DNA from: Streptomyces sp. Ag109_O5-1
GTDB taxonomy: Bacteria > Actinomycetota > Actinomycetes > Streptomycetales > Streptomycetaceae
Direction: 5' to 3'
Assembly: GCF_003814875.1 (NCBI RefSeq)
Contig: NZ_RKQF01000001.1
Location: 4,092,001-4,156,000, forward strand
DNA: 64,000 nt
The number at the start of each line of letters is the position of its first letter. Positions within the stretch are counted from its first letter, which is position 1. Below the pieces are notes generated by a model that searched no databases, had not been told where the DNA came from, and saw nothing but the letters and a program-made list of their open reading frames with translations. A program made the position numbers and the translations under genes. Shown in pieces: positions 17,348 to 25,630 of this stretch.

Positions 17348-17690
17348 TCACGCCTTCCGGTCGGCCGGCAGACCGAGGGTGATCAACGCCGCGACCGCGG
17401 CGCCCGCCGCCATGGCCGGCGAGGTCGTCATGGCGGCACCGGAAGGACCGTCGCCGCCGGAGGCCAGGGCCAGGTAGCCGCTGCCGTAGGCGGCGACACC
17501 GATCACCTGGCCGAGCCGGTTGACGGTGGTCCAGCACACCGCTGGCGCCCACGGCGTGGGCGGCCGGCGCATGAGCCACGGCGAAGGCGAACAGCGTGCT
17601 GAACGCCAGGCCCACCCCGGCGCCGAACGGCCCGATCGACACCTCCATGCCGACGTTGATGCCACCGGAGCGGGTGCTGAGCGCGAGCCG
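17348..17690 (-). pseudogene. MFS (DHA2-type) exporter remnant, frameshifted
   Basis: On the minus strand one frame reads NVGMEVSIGPFGAGVG and GLAFSTLFAFAVA up to GASGVL. After one extra base near 17535 the next frame reads TTVNRLGQVIGVAAYGSG and ends LITLGLPADRKA before a stop at 17348. Joined, this is the C-terminal two helices of a 14-TM drug exporter. The other ~400 residues are absent, so this is a decayed or truncated copy. The 556-bp gap between nucS and the ATPase gene holds nothing else that I can support. A sequencing error could explain the frameshift but not the truncation. Confidence 0.65.
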
Positions 17691-17794
17691 CCCCGCCCCG
17701 CCCCTGCCGGGCTCCGACGGGCGCTGGGGCGGCTGACACCGGGCATGAGGTGAGGGCCGGTCTCCGCGGTGGGAGACCGGCCCTCGGCCGTGGC

Positions 17795-20302
17795 TCAGAT
17801 GATCGTGCCCGAGCCGGCCGACGCGCTCTCGCTGCTGCCCTCCGAGGCCGCTGCCGAGCTGCTCGACGCAGCCGGGGCGCTGGATGCGGGGCCGCTGGCC
17901 GAGTTGGTCGTGCTGGGGGTGTCGGTCGGGGCCGATGACGAGGGCGACACGGAGTCGCTCGGCGACGGTGAGGACGACTTCGAAGGGCTCGCCGATGCCG
18001 ACTTCGAATGCGACGGTGTCGGTGTCGGCGACTTCGACGGCGAGTGTGTCGTGCCGCCGCTCGACGACCCCTTCGTCCCGGTCGGCGTGTCCGAAGGCGT
18101 CGCGCCGCCCGTCGGAGATGTCGGGTCGTCCGAGGTGCCGAGCGTGCCGTCGGCGCCCGGGTCCGTCGGCCTGCTCGTCGCCGTGCCCGTGTCCGACGTG
18201 CCCGAGGACTGCTTGGGGTCCGCGCCCAGGCTGCCGTCGCCCGTGCCCTCGCTCGCCGAAGGGTTGACGCTCACGTTGTTGGACGGGTCGTCGGCGTTGT
18301 CGTGGGACGTCATGCCCAGCCCGACCACGGTGCCCAGGACGGCGGTGAGGAGGACGCCCGCGCCCACCGCCACCAGGTTGCGGCGGGCCATGCGGACCAG
18401 GCCGCCGCCGCTCTCGACCGGCGCCGGCTCCTCCGGGACCCGGCGGGTGACCACCGTGTCCGAGAACGGGGAGTGCACGGCCGGGAAGGGTGTCGTGACC
18501 CCTCCCGCCGGGGATACGGACTCCTCGTGGCGGGCGTCGGGTATCTCGTCGCCCGCCGTCGCGGCGATGGCGGGGAGCGCCTCGCCCGAGAGGTCGGCGA
18601 CCAGCGCCAGCGCACGCCGGCCGGCCGTCGTACCCCGCTTGTCGGAGAGCGCCCCGCGCAGGCCGATCGAGGCCTCCAGCTCGGCCCGGGCCCGGTCCAG
18701 CTGGCCGCCGCAGAGCGCGAGTATCCCCAACTCGTGGTGGAAGTAGGCCTGTTCGCGGACCTCGGCGGCGAGCCGGGAGGCTTCGGCGCCGGCTCGCAGC
18801 GCGGCTTCCCAGGCGCCCCAGTGCAGCCCGGCCGCGAACGCGGGCGCGGCCGTACGGGCCAGTCGTACCGGTGTGGACTCCTCGTCCTCGGCCGGTGCCA
18901 CGGTGGCGGGGACGAGGACGGCCAGCGCGGCGAGGAGCGCGTCGGCCTCGGCACAGACCCGCTCCGGGGTGACGGAGGGGTGGCCGGCCCACCAGGCGTA
19001 GTGCTGGGCGGCGGTGAGCGCCTGGGCCGCGGTGTCGTCGGCGTAGCCGGCGGCCTCCAGCTGCTGCAGGACGCCCGCGGCGAGCCGGTAGCGGGAGCCC
19101 ACCGGGGAGACCAGTCCGCAGGCCGCCAGTTCGCCGAGGGCCGCGTCCGCGTGGGTGTCGCCGACGAGGGCGGGCAGATGGGCCTGGTGCGGGACCTCGC
19201 CGGCGAGGGCGACCGCGAAGCGCAGGGTGGCCCGGGCGGAGGCGCTGAGCCGGGCGGCGAGCAGCGGGGCGGGCGCGGCCGCCTCACCGAGGGACGGGAG
19301 CGGGACCTCGTCGGTGGCCTCGGCGTCGAAGGGCACGTCGAGCGGTGCATCGACCGGCAGCTCGGAGGCGAAGACGCCGAACTCGTCGACCGCGTCCGTG
19401 CTGGCGCGCAACTGGTCGCGCTGGCGGAGCAGTGCGCCCGCCTGCACGAACCGCAGCGGCAGGCCTTCGGACTCGAACCAGAGGTCGCCGGCCCAGTTGG
19501 CCTCCTCCTCGGTGAGCACCCGGCCGACCGCGCGCTCCAGGATGTCCACTCCCCCGGCCCGCTCCAGTCCGCTGAGGGGGACCTCCTCGACGGCGGAGTC
19601 GGCGGAGGGGGCCGGCACGTCCGGGGTGGCGCCGATGAGGAAGGCGCACTCGGGGGTGGCGTCGATCAGCTCGTCGAGCCCGGCGCCGCCGAACTCGATG
19701 TCGTCGAGGACGACGACCGCGCCGATGTCACGGATCAGTTCGAGGAGTTCGTCGTGTCCGGGCCGGTGGGCGGGCGCCTTGTAGACGGCGTGGAAGAGGT
19801 CGTGGAGCAGGTCTTCGGGGGTGCGGTGGAAGCCGTTGAGGCGGACCACACCGTCGGGGGCGAGGTCGGAGCAGTCGTCGGCGACCAGGTCGAGGAGTGC
19901 GGTGCGGCCGGAGCCCGAGGGGCCGGTGAGACGTACGGAGCGGCCGCGGGCGAGGAGTCGTACGAGATGCTCGCGGTCGTCCTGGCGCTCCAGGAGGTGC
20001 AGTTCGGGCTGGGCGGGGCCGGGCGGTACCGGCGGCCGGGCGGCGCGCTCGTGGTCGGTGCGCTCGGCGGCGGTGCGCTTCTCGGGTCTGGCGGGGCGTT
20101 CGGCCGGCGGGCAGGGTTCTATCTCGCTGCCGTCGACGGGGTTGACGGTCAGCAGGAAGTCACCGGTGACCAGCCGTGCCGTGCGAGCCGGTGCGCTCTG
20201 GCCGAAGTCGTTGGTGAGGGATTCCCTGGGCGGGCGCTGGCGCGGCGTGCTGCCGTCGCCGTCCTGGCCGTACCCCTCGGGTCCCGGGTTGATCGGGTCC
20301 AT
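17795..20302 (-). CDS. Membrane-anchored STAND-like P-loop ATPase with Ser-rich tail
   Basis: An 835-residue protein. Residues 1-100 are disordered, and a NACHT/NB-ARC-like ATPase module follows (about 100-350). The P-loop reads GPSGSGRT at 127-134, with Arg where Lys is normal; Walker B is VVVLDD at about 196-201. A winged-helix/helical-repeat region (about 350-600) ends in TPR-like segments (FHHELGILALCGGQLDRARAELE). One transmembrane helix lies near residue 650 (NLVAVGAGVLLTAVLGTVVG), preceded by Arg residues. The final ~150 residues are Ser/Thr/Pro-rich and probably extracytoplasmic, with no sorting signal. It may be a signalling or scaffold ATPase; function unknown. The C-terminal tail is low complexity. 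Confidence 0.88.
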   Translation of the reverse strand: MDPINPGPEGYGQDGDGSTPRQRPPRESLTNDFGQSAPARTARLVTGDFLLTVNPVDGSEIEPCPPAERPARPEKRTAAERTDHERAARPPVPPGPAQPELHLLERQDDREHLVRLLARGRSVRLTGPSGSGRTALLDLVADDCSDLAPDGVVRLNGFHRTPEDLLHDLFHAVYKAPAHRPGHDELLELIRDIGAVVVLDDIEFGGAGLDELIDATPECAFLIGATPDVPAPSADSAVEEVPLSGLERAGGVDILERAVGRVLTEEEANWAGDLWFESEGLPLRFVQAGALLRQRDQLRASTDAVDEFGVFASELPVDAPLDVPFDAEATDEVPLPSLGEAAAPAPLLAARLSASARATLRFAVALAGEVPHQAHLPALVGDTHADAALGELAACGLVSPVGSRYRLAAGVLQQLEAAGYADDTAAQALTAAQHYAWWAGHPSVTPERVCAEADALLAALAVLVPATVAPAEDEESTPVRLARTAAPAFAAGLHWGAWEAALRAGAEASRLAAEVREQAYFHHELGILALCGGQLDRARAELEASIGLRGALSDKRGTTAGRRALALVADLSGEALPAIAATAGDEIPDARHEESVSPAGGVTTPFPAVHSPFSDTVVTRRVPEEPAPVESGGGLVRMARRNLVAVGAGVLLTAVLGTVVGLGMTSHDNADDPSNNVSVNPSASEGTGDGSLGADPKQSSGTSDTGTATSRPTDPGADGTLGTSDDPTSPTGGATPSDTPTGTKGSSSGGTTHSPSKSPTPTPSHSKSASASPSKSSSPSPSDSVSPSSSAPTDTPSTTNSASGPASSAPAASSSSAAASEGSSESASAGSGTII

Positions 20303-20551
20303 AGGTTCCTAGCCCCCCAAAAGCGTGGTGTGCCGTGAATTCGGGCCCCTCCCGGCCTGTTGCACACTGCGCTGTCGCTTCTGGTCCGGGCCCGCGCTCG
20401 AAGGGTGGTAAGGGCGGCGGGCGACCGAACCTTAAACCTTGGCACAGTATCTACGACAGTCCGGGGTGCCGCGCCGTCCGAGACATCACAGTCTCGTGAG
20501 GATTGCGCCTGACATGCGCATGTGCGCCGTCCGCCCGGGGCACCCCCTGCG

Positions 20552-20875
20552 TCACACCCTGGGCAGCGACTCCACCCCGATGCCCCCCTCGATCGCCAGG
20601 ATCCGGTGCAGCCGGGTGGCCACCAGCAGGCGCTGCATCTGCGGCGGTACGTCGCGCAGCACCAGGCGGCGGCCGCAGCGGCCGGCCCGCCGGTGGGCCC
20701 CCATGATCACCCCGAGTCCGGTGGCATCCCAGGAGTCCAGCTCGGACAGGTCCAGCACCAGATCGCCGACTCCGTCGTCGACGGCCGTGTGCAGGACCGT
20801 ACGGGCGTCCGCCGCGCTGCGGACGTCGAGGCGGCCCCCGACGACCAGCTCGGCGTGGTCGCCCCTGATGTACAT
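20552..20875 (-). CDS. STAS-domain protein, anti-sigma-factor-antagonist type
   Basis: A 107-residue single STAS domain as in SpoIIAA/RsbV/BldG. The phosphorylation-loop region reads DSWDATGLGV: the usual D-S-S/T-G-L pattern is modified, but a phosphorylatable Thr remains in the loop. Such proteins bind anti-sigma kinases and release sigma factors. No kinase or phosphatase partner lies next to it. It is transcribed toward the STAND-like ATPase gene with a 249-bp gap. GGGGAG upstream supports the ATG at 20875. Which sigma system it serves cannot be told from sequence. Confidence 0.88.
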   Translation of the reverse strand: MYIRGDHAELVVGGRLDVRSAADARTVLHTAVDDGVGDLVLDLSELDSWDATGLGVIMGAHRRAGRCGRRLVLRDVPPQMQRLLVATRLHRILAIEGGIGVESLPRV

Positions 20876-20992
20876 ATGCGCTCCCCGAGAGTGCGTGTCC
20901 TACTCCATGAAAGTGATGTCCGGTGATGCAACTTCTGACTGCATTCGACGGTCCGAGGTTGCCATCTGTAAGCGAACCGATACCGAATTCAC

Positions 20993-21015
20993 CCCCAGGA
21001 GGGACACTCCTGGGG
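20993..21015 (-). terminator. Hairpin downstream of 3-hydroxybutyryl-CoA dehydrogenase gene
   Basis: A 9-bp perfect stem, CCCCAGGAG / CTCCTGGGG with a 5-nt loop, lies about 80 bp downstream of the dehydrogenase stop on the minus strand and upstream of the STAS gene. It has no U-tract in the minus direction. Confidence 0.5.
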
Positions 21016-21093
21016 TTTGTACGTTTTCAGAGGTGGTTCAGTTCTGGTTCCGATGTGATTCGGAAGCGGTCAGAGGTGGTACGCACTGGTGTT

Positions 21094-21942
21094 TCAGTAC
21101 GTGTAGAACCCCTGCCCGCTCTTGCGTCCGATGTCACCGGCGTCAACCATCCGGCGCATCAGCTCCGGTGGTGCGAACTTCTCGTCCTGCGACTCGGTGT
21201 AGATGTTGCTGGTGGCGTGCAGCAGGATGTCGACGCCGGTGAGGTCGGCCGTGGCCAGCGGGCCCATGGCGTGACCGAAGCCCAGCTTGCAGGCCAGGTC
21301 GATGTCCTCGGCGGTGGCGACGCCCGACTCGTACAGCTTGGTGGCCTCGACGACGAGCGCCGAGATCAGCCGGGTCGTCACGAAGCCGGCGACGTCCCGG
21401 TTGACGACGATGCAGGTCTTGCCGGTGGACTCGGCGAACTCCCGCGCGGTGGCGAGGGCTTCGTCGCTGGTCTTGTAGCCGCGGACGAGCTCGACGAGCT
21501 GCATCATCGGCACCGGCGAGAAGAAGTGGACGCCGACGACCCGCTCGGGGTGCTCGGTGGCCGCCGCGATCTTGGTGATCGGGATGGCGGAGGTGTTGGA
21601 GGCGAGCACGGCGTCCGGGCGCACGATCTTGTCGAGCGCGCGGAAGATCTCGTGCTTGACCTCCAGCTTCTCGAAGACCGCCTCGACCACGATGTCCGCG
21701 TCGGCGACGGCGTCCAGGTCGGTGGTCGTGGTGATGCGGGCCAGGGCGGTGTCGGCGTCGTGCGCCTCCAGCTTCCCCTTGCTCACGAACTTGTCGTACG
21801 AGGCATGGATACCGCCGATCGCACGGTCCAGTGCCTCGTCGGTGACGTCACGCAGGACCACGTCCCAGCCGGCCTGTGCGGCGACCTGGGCGATGCCGGA
21901 ACCCATCAGGCCGGCACCGATGACGGCAAGCTTCCGTGCCAC
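21094..21942 (-). CDS. 3-hydroxybutyryl-CoA dehydrogenase
   Basis: A 282-residue NAD(P)-dependent dehydrogenase that reduces acetoacetyl-CoA or oxidises 3-hydroxybutyryl-CoA. The Rossmann motif is GAGLMGSG (about residues 9-16). The catalytic segment includes SNTSAIPI and GVHFFSPVP, with His138 as the general base. The C-terminal dimerisation domain contains the NRDVAGFVTTRL motif. Full length; cytosolic. It is a stand-alone gene on the minus strand, with no acyl-CoA partner adjacent. It could work with the thiolase at 2755 in butyryl-CoA/ethylmalonyl-CoA or fatty-acid breakdown (inference). Confidence 0.94.
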   Translation of the reverse strand: MARKLAVIGAGLMGSGIAQVAAQAGWDVVLRDVTDEALDRAIGGIHASYDKFVSKGKLEAHDADTALARITTTTDLDAVADADIVVEAVFEKLEVKHEIFRALDKIVRPDAVLASNTSAIPITKIAAATEHPERVVGVHFFSPVPMMQLVELVRGYKTSDEALATAREFAESTGKTCIVVNRDVAGFVTTRLISALVVEATKLYESGVATAEDIDLACKLGFGHAMGPLATADLTGVDILLHATSNIYTESQDEKFAPPELMRRMVDAGDIGRKSGQGFYTY

Positions 21943-22057
21943 TCCGCTCCCCTTACACGCTGTTTAGGTATGGCTCTTGGGCGGACCCTAGCGCTCGTGA
22001 GGGGCCGGGAAACCCGGTAAGTAATGCGTGTCACGGTCTCAGGGGGTGAGACAACCG

Positions 22058-22732
22058 TCACGTCCCGTCAGACGGTCGCGGCGGCACCGGCCATTCCGCG
22101 TCTCGCACCGCGTAGTTGAGGACCTTCTCGCTCAACAGGTCCTCGATGTCGTCGAGAAGCACCAGTACCTCACGTGATACTTCGCGAGGATCGCCCCCCT
22201 TGACCATTTCGCGACCGATGACCGACATGACCGTACTGTGCACCCAGCCGAGCTGACCGGCGATCAGGTGCGGCATGGGGTCGTCGGCCGGGGCGCCGGT
22301 GTCCTCGCGCAGCGCGTCCTCCAGCTTGGCCTGAACCTCCTGCCCGATCGCCCACAGCCGGGAGCGCAGCGCGGGCGCGTTCTCGATGACGCGCATGAAG
22401 GCGGCGTATCCGGACATCAGGCCGACCCGGGGCGACACCGCCTCGACCTCCTCGCGCAGCTCCCGCAGGACGGCGGCGGCGGCCGACTCCCCCGCGTTCC
22501 GCCCGCGCACCCAGCGGGCCATCCGGTCGACCAGCCCGGCGGAACGGTCGAAGAAGAGGTCCTCCTTCGCCGGGAAGTAGTTGTAGACGGTGTTGACGGA
22601 GACGTCGGCGGCGTCGGCGATCTCCGCGACCGTCACGGCGTCGAAGCCACGCTCGACGAACAGGCCCGTGGCGACATCGGAGATGTACTGCCGGGTCTGC
22701 CGCTTCTTCCGCTCCCTGAGCCCTTCCGCCAT
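22058..22732 (-). CDS. TetR-family transcriptional regulator
   Basis: A 224-residue repressor with an N-terminal helix-turn-helix (residues ~10-55: TRQYISDVATGLFVERGFDAVTVAEIA, then VSVNTVYNYFPAKEDLFF) and a helical ligand-binding C-terminal domain. AGGA lies about 8 nt before the start at 22732. It is divergent from a DrrAB-type ABC exporter. The 81-bp intergenic region contains a perfect AT-rich palindrome (22764-22788) that is a strong operator candidate, so this regulator probably represses both itself and the exporter. The ligand is unknown and presumably an exported compound. Confidence 0.93.
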   Translation of the reverse strand: MAEGLRERKKRQTRQYISDVATGLFVERGFDAVTVAEIADAADVSVNTVYNYFPAKEDLFFDRSAGLVDRMARWVRGRNAGESAAAAVLRELREEVEAVSPRVGLMSGYAAFMRVIENAPALRSRLWAIGQEVQAKLEDALREDTGAPADDPMPHLIAGQLGWVHSTVMSVIGREMVKGGDPREVSREVLVLLDDIEDLLSEKVLNYAVRDAEWPVPPRPSDGT

Positions 22733-22763
22733 GTGCGCATCCTAGCCTTCGCTGGGGTCGGAT

Positions 22764-22788
22764 AAATTTTGGAGGCATTGCAAAATTT
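22764..22788. promoter_or_regulatory. Palindromic operator candidate for the TetR protein
   Basis: AAATTTTG (22764-22771) and its exact complement CAAAATTT (22781-22788) are separated by 9 bp. It is a conspicuous AT-rich island in a GC-rich background, located between the divergent TetR and ABC start codons. Size and symmetry suit a TetR dimer or dimer pair. Confidence 0.7.
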
Positions 22789-22813
22789 CAGGGACTCTGT
22801 TTTTCTGAGGGGC

Positions 22814-23602
22814 ATGGCAGCAGCAGTCATCAGCGCGGCCGGACTGGCCCGTACCTTCCAGACCAAGCGCGGCCCGGTGGAGGCCGTGCGCGGGATCGAC
22901 CTCACCGTCCGCGAGCGCGAGATCCTCGGCTTCCTCGGCCCGAACGGCGCCGGCAAGACGACCACCCTGCGGATGCTCACCACCCTGCTCGCGCCGACCG
23001 GGGGCACGGCCTCGGTCGCCGGCCACGACCTGGCGGCCGATCAGGTCGGGGTACGGCGCGCGTGCGGCTACGTGGCCCAGTCGGGCGGGGTCGACCCGAG
23101 CATCGGTGTGCGCGAGGAACTCGTCACCCAGGGCCGCCTCTACCGCCTGACCAGGGACCAGGCGGCCGCCCGGGCCCGGGAGCTGGCGCACGACCTGGGC
23201 TTCGCCGGGCTCCTCGACCGCAAGTGCGGCACGCTCTCCGGCGGCCAGCGCCGGCGCCTCGACATCGCGATGGCCCTCACCCACCGCCCGAAGGTGCTGT
23301 TCCTCGACGAGCCGACGACCGGCCTGGACCCCGGCAGCCGGGCCGACCTGTGGGATCTGGTCCGCCGGCTGCGCGACGAGCACGGCACGACCGTCTTCCT
23401 GACCACCCACTACCTGGACGAGGCCGACGCCCTCGCCGAGCGCCTGGTCGTCGTCGACCAGGGTGTGGTCGCGGCCGAGGGCACACCGAGCGCCCTGAAG
23501 CTCCGATACGGCGGCTCGATCGACGCGAGCCTCCAGGACACCTTCCTCGCCATCACCGGCCGCGGTCCCTCCCCGGCCGACGTGACACCCGTAGCCGTAT
23601 AG
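22814..23602 (+). CDS. DrrA-like ABC exporter ATP-binding subunit
   Basis: A 262-residue ATPase with Walker A GPNGAGKTTT, signature LSGGQRRRLDIA, Walker B LFLDEPTTGLDPGS and the H-loop FLTTHYLDEADALAERL. The QSGGVDPSIGVREEL segment is typical of DrrA-type antibiotic resistance ATPases. I chose the ATG at 22814 (GAGG upstream, MAAAVISAAGLARTF); a TTG at 22769 would place the start inside the palindrome. The permease gene follows after 13 bp. Probable drug or metabolite efflux under TetR control. Confidence 0.92.
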   Translation: MAAAVISAAGLARTFQTKRGPVEAVRGIDLTVREREILGFLGPNGAGKTTTLRMLTTLLAPTGGTASVAGHDLAADQVGVRRACGYVAQSGGVDPSIGVREELVTQGRLYRLTRDQAAARARELAHDLGFAGLLDRKCGTLSGGQRRRLDIAMALTHRPKVLFLDEPTTGLDPGSRADLWDLVRRLRDEHGTTVFLTTHYLDEADALAERLVVVDQGVVAAEGTPSALKLRYGGSIDASLQDTFLAITGRGPSPADVTPVAV

Positions 23603-23615
23603 GAATCCGGAAGAG

Positions 23616-24365
23616 ATGCTGCTCCACGACACCGGCCTGATCTACGGCCGCTACCTCCGCCAGTCCCTGCGCTCCCGCTTCGCCCTGCTCTTCGGTGTGC
23701 TGATGCCGTTGCTGTACCTGCTGTTCTTCGGGCCACTGCTGACGCGCCTGCCGCTGGGCCCCCGCGGCTCCAGCTGGCAGGTCCTCGTCCCCGGGCTGCT
23801 GCTCCAGCTGTCCCTGTTCGGCGCCTCGTTCGCCGGATTCGCCATCATCCTCGAGAACGGCCAGGGCGTGGTGGAGCGGATGCGCGTGACGCCCGTCAGC
23901 CGTCTCGCACTGCTGCTGGGCCGGGTCCTGCGGGACGCCACCGTCTTCGTCTTCCAGGCCGTGCTGCTGGTGCTGGCCGCGGTGGCGATGGGGCTGCGCG
24001 CCCCGGCGCCCGGCATCCTGATCGGCTTCGCCTTCGTGGCCCTGCTGACCGTCGCGCTGGGTTCGCTGTCGTACGCGCTGGCCTTCAAGGTCCGCACGCC
24101 GCAGGAGTTCGGCCCGCTGATCAATGCCCTGACCATGCCGTCCATGCTCCTGTCCGGCCTGATGCTCCCGATGACCCTGGCCCCCGCCTGGCTGGACGTC
24201 CTCTCCCACCTCGTCCCGTTCCGCTACCTGGTGGACGCCGTCCGGGACGCCTACGCAGGCTCGTACACGAGCACGCACATGCTGTACGGCGTCCTCGTCG
24301 CCGTCGGCTTCGCGACACTCGCCGTGACAGTGGGCACACGCGTCTTCCGTACCGCCGGAGCGTAA
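23616..24365 (+). CDS. DrrB-like ABC-2 permease
   Basis: A 249-residue membrane protein with about six hydrophobic segments and the ABC-2 motif LIDALTMPSMLLSGLMLPMT-like region (residues ~170-190, beginning GPLINALTMPS), followed by LDVLSHLVPFRYLVDAVRDAY. It is the transmembrane partner of the preceding ATPase. GGAAGAG precedes the ATG. The cobalamin adenosyltransferase gene begins only 13 bp after its stop but is probably not functionally linked. Confidence 0.92.
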   Translation: MLLHDTGLIYGRYLRQSLRSRFALLFGVLMPLLYLLFFGPLLTRLPLGPRGSSWQVLVPGLLLQLSLFGASFAGFAIILENGQGVVERMRVTPVSRLALLLGRVLRDATVFVFQAVLLVLAAVAMGLRAPAPGILIGFAFVALLTVALGSLSYALAFKVRTPQEFGPLINALTMPSMLLSGLMLPMTLAPAWLDVLSHLVPFRYLVDAVRDAYAGSYTSTHMLYGVLVAVGFATLAVTVGTRVFRTAGA

Positions 24366-24378
24366 CTACGCTGGCCAC

Positions 24379-24951
24379 ATGGTCAATCTGACACGCATCT
24401 ACACCAGGACCGGCGACCAGGGCAGCACCGCCCTCGGGGACATGAGCCGGGTCGCCAAGACCGATCTGCGGATCTCGGCGTACGCGGACGCCAACGAGGC
24501 GAACGCCGTGATCGGGACCGCGATCGCACTGGGCGGGCTGGACGAGGAGATCGTCAAGGTCCTCACCCGGGTGCAGAACGACCTCTTCGACGTCGGCGCG
24601 GACCTGTCCACACCCGTGGTGGAGAACCCGGAGTTCCCGCCCCTGCGTGTCGAGCAGTTCTACGTCGACAAGCTGGAGGCGGACTGCGACCGCTTCAACG
24701 AGCGGCTGGAGAAACTGCGTTCCTTCATCCTGCCGGGCGGTACCCCGGGCGCGGCCCTGCTCCACCAGGCCTGCACGGTCGTACGGCGGGCCGAGCGGTC
24801 GACCTGGGCCGCGCTGGAGGTGCACGGCGAGGTGATGAACCCGCTGACGGCGACCTATCTGAACCGGCTGTCGGATCTGCTCTTCATCCTCGCCCGCACC
24901 GCCAACAAGGACATCGGGGACGTGCTCTGGGTGCCGGGCGGGGAGCGCTGA
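24379..24951 (+). CDS. Cob(I)yrinic acid a,c-diamide/cobalamin adenosyltransferase, PduO type
   Basis: A 190-residue enzyme that transfers the adenosyl group of ATP to cob(I)alamin, making the coenzyme of methylmalonyl-CoA mutase. The N-terminus TRIYTRTGDQGSTALGD is the conserved ATP-binding loop of the PduO class. VVRRAERSTWAALEVHGE and YLNRLSDLLFILAR carry the second active-site motifs. Full length. No Shine-Dalgarno sequence; TACGCT at 24367-24372 ends 6 nt before the ATG, suggesting a leaderless transcript. No cobalamin riboswitch is possible in the 13-bp upstream gap. Links functionally to meaB and mce in this window. Confidence 0.94.
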   Translation: MVNLTRIYTRTGDQGSTALGDMSRVAKTDLRISAYADANEANAVIGTAIALGGLDEEIVKVLTRVQNDLFDVGADLSTPVVENPEFPPLRVEQFYVDKLEADCDRFNERLEKLRSFILPGGTPGAALLHQACTVVRRAERSTWAALEVHGEVMNPLTATYLNRLSDLLFILARTANKDIGDVLWVPGGER

Positions 24952-24980
24952 GGCGCGGCGCTCCCCGCCCCGCCCCCTGC

Positions 24981-25178
24981 TCAGCGGTCCGTGTCGTCCT
25001 TGGCCGTGTCCTTGTCCGCCTGCGCGAGCGCGGATTCGGCGGCGGCCACTTTCTGCTGCATCTGCGAGTAGCCGGAGGGGGTGGCCGCGGCCTTGTCCGG
25101 CGACCCGGCGGTGTGGGCGCAGCCCGCGGTGAGTCCCGCGAGGACGGCGAGCGCGGCGGCCGCGAGCTTCGGGCGCAT
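24981..25178 (-). CDS. Small lipoprotein
   Basis: A 65-residue protein with a lipoprotein signal: MRPKLAAAALAVLAGLTAGC, with the lipobox LTAGC and Cys20 as the acylated residue. The mature 46 residues are polar and helical (MQQKVAAAESALAQADKDTAK). The start codon overlaps the stop of the upstream secreted-protein gene (ATGA), so the two are translationally coupled. The pair follows a two-component system on the same strand, suggesting an extracytoplasmic sensing role or regulon membership. No recognisable family. Confidence 0.75.
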   Translation of the reverse strand: MRPKLAAAALAVLAGLTAGCAHTAGSPDKAAATPSGYSQMQQKVAAAESALAQADKDTAKDDTDR

Positions 25179-25579
25179 CAGCTCGCGCCCCCGTGGTTGC
25201 TCCGGCACCAGGTCTGCACATCGGCCAGATCCTGCTTCCGCTGCTCCAGCATCGGCACCAGGGACTTGCGGAAGGTGAGCCGGTCCTGGAGGTAGGTGGC
25301 GACCTCGGCATGGCCCGCCGCCTTCGCGTTGTCCAGCCGCTTCTGCAGCCGGGCGATCGAACCCCGGCGGTCCGCCCCGGCGTTCAGCCGCTGCAGCGCG
25401 CGGTCGATGCGCTGGTCGATCCTGGGCGCCCGCTTGCACAGGGCCTGCGCCCCGTCCCCGGTCGGGGGCGCCGTCGGCCCGGGCGTGCCGCCGGCCTCGG
25501 CCGCGCCGGTACCCGCGGCCAGCAGGGCCGCGGTGGCGAGCCCCACGAGCAGGGCGCGCCGCTGGTGTCGTGCGTACAT
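25178..25579 (-). CDS. Secreted helical protein
   Basis: A 133-residue protein with a Sec signal peptide (hydrophobic LLVGLATAALLAAGTGAAEA, predicted cleavage near residue 29). The mature part is a helical, Arg/Leu-rich domain (KRAPRIDQRIDRALQRLNAG, then LDNAKAAGHAEVATYLQDRL). Two Cys, one at each end of the domain (LCKR and TWCR), could form a disulfide. It overlaps the lipoprotein gene by one base and lies about 50 bp after the histidine-kinase gene. It may be an accessory or target of that sensor. No family recognised. Confidence 0.75.
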   Translation of the reverse strand: MYARHQRRALLVGLATAALLAAGTGAAEAGGTPGPTAPPTGDGAQALCKRAPRIDQRIDRALQRLNAGADRRGSIARLQKRLDNAKAAGHAEVATYLQDRLTFRKSLVPMLEQRKQDLADVQTWCRSNHGGAS

Positions 25580-25630
25580 CGCGTTCTCCGTTCCGCGGAC
25601 GGCCCCGTCGTCCGTCCGACGCGACGGAGG

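Noticed and set aside
18008..20338. 776-codon plus-strand open frame
   Set aside because: Antisense to the STAND-like ATPase gene, whose P-loop, TM helix and codon bias identify the real strand.
24366..24378. Cobalamin riboswitch for the adenosyltransferase gene
   Set aside because: Only 13 bp separate it from the preceding gene, and no B12-box-like sequence was seen upstream.
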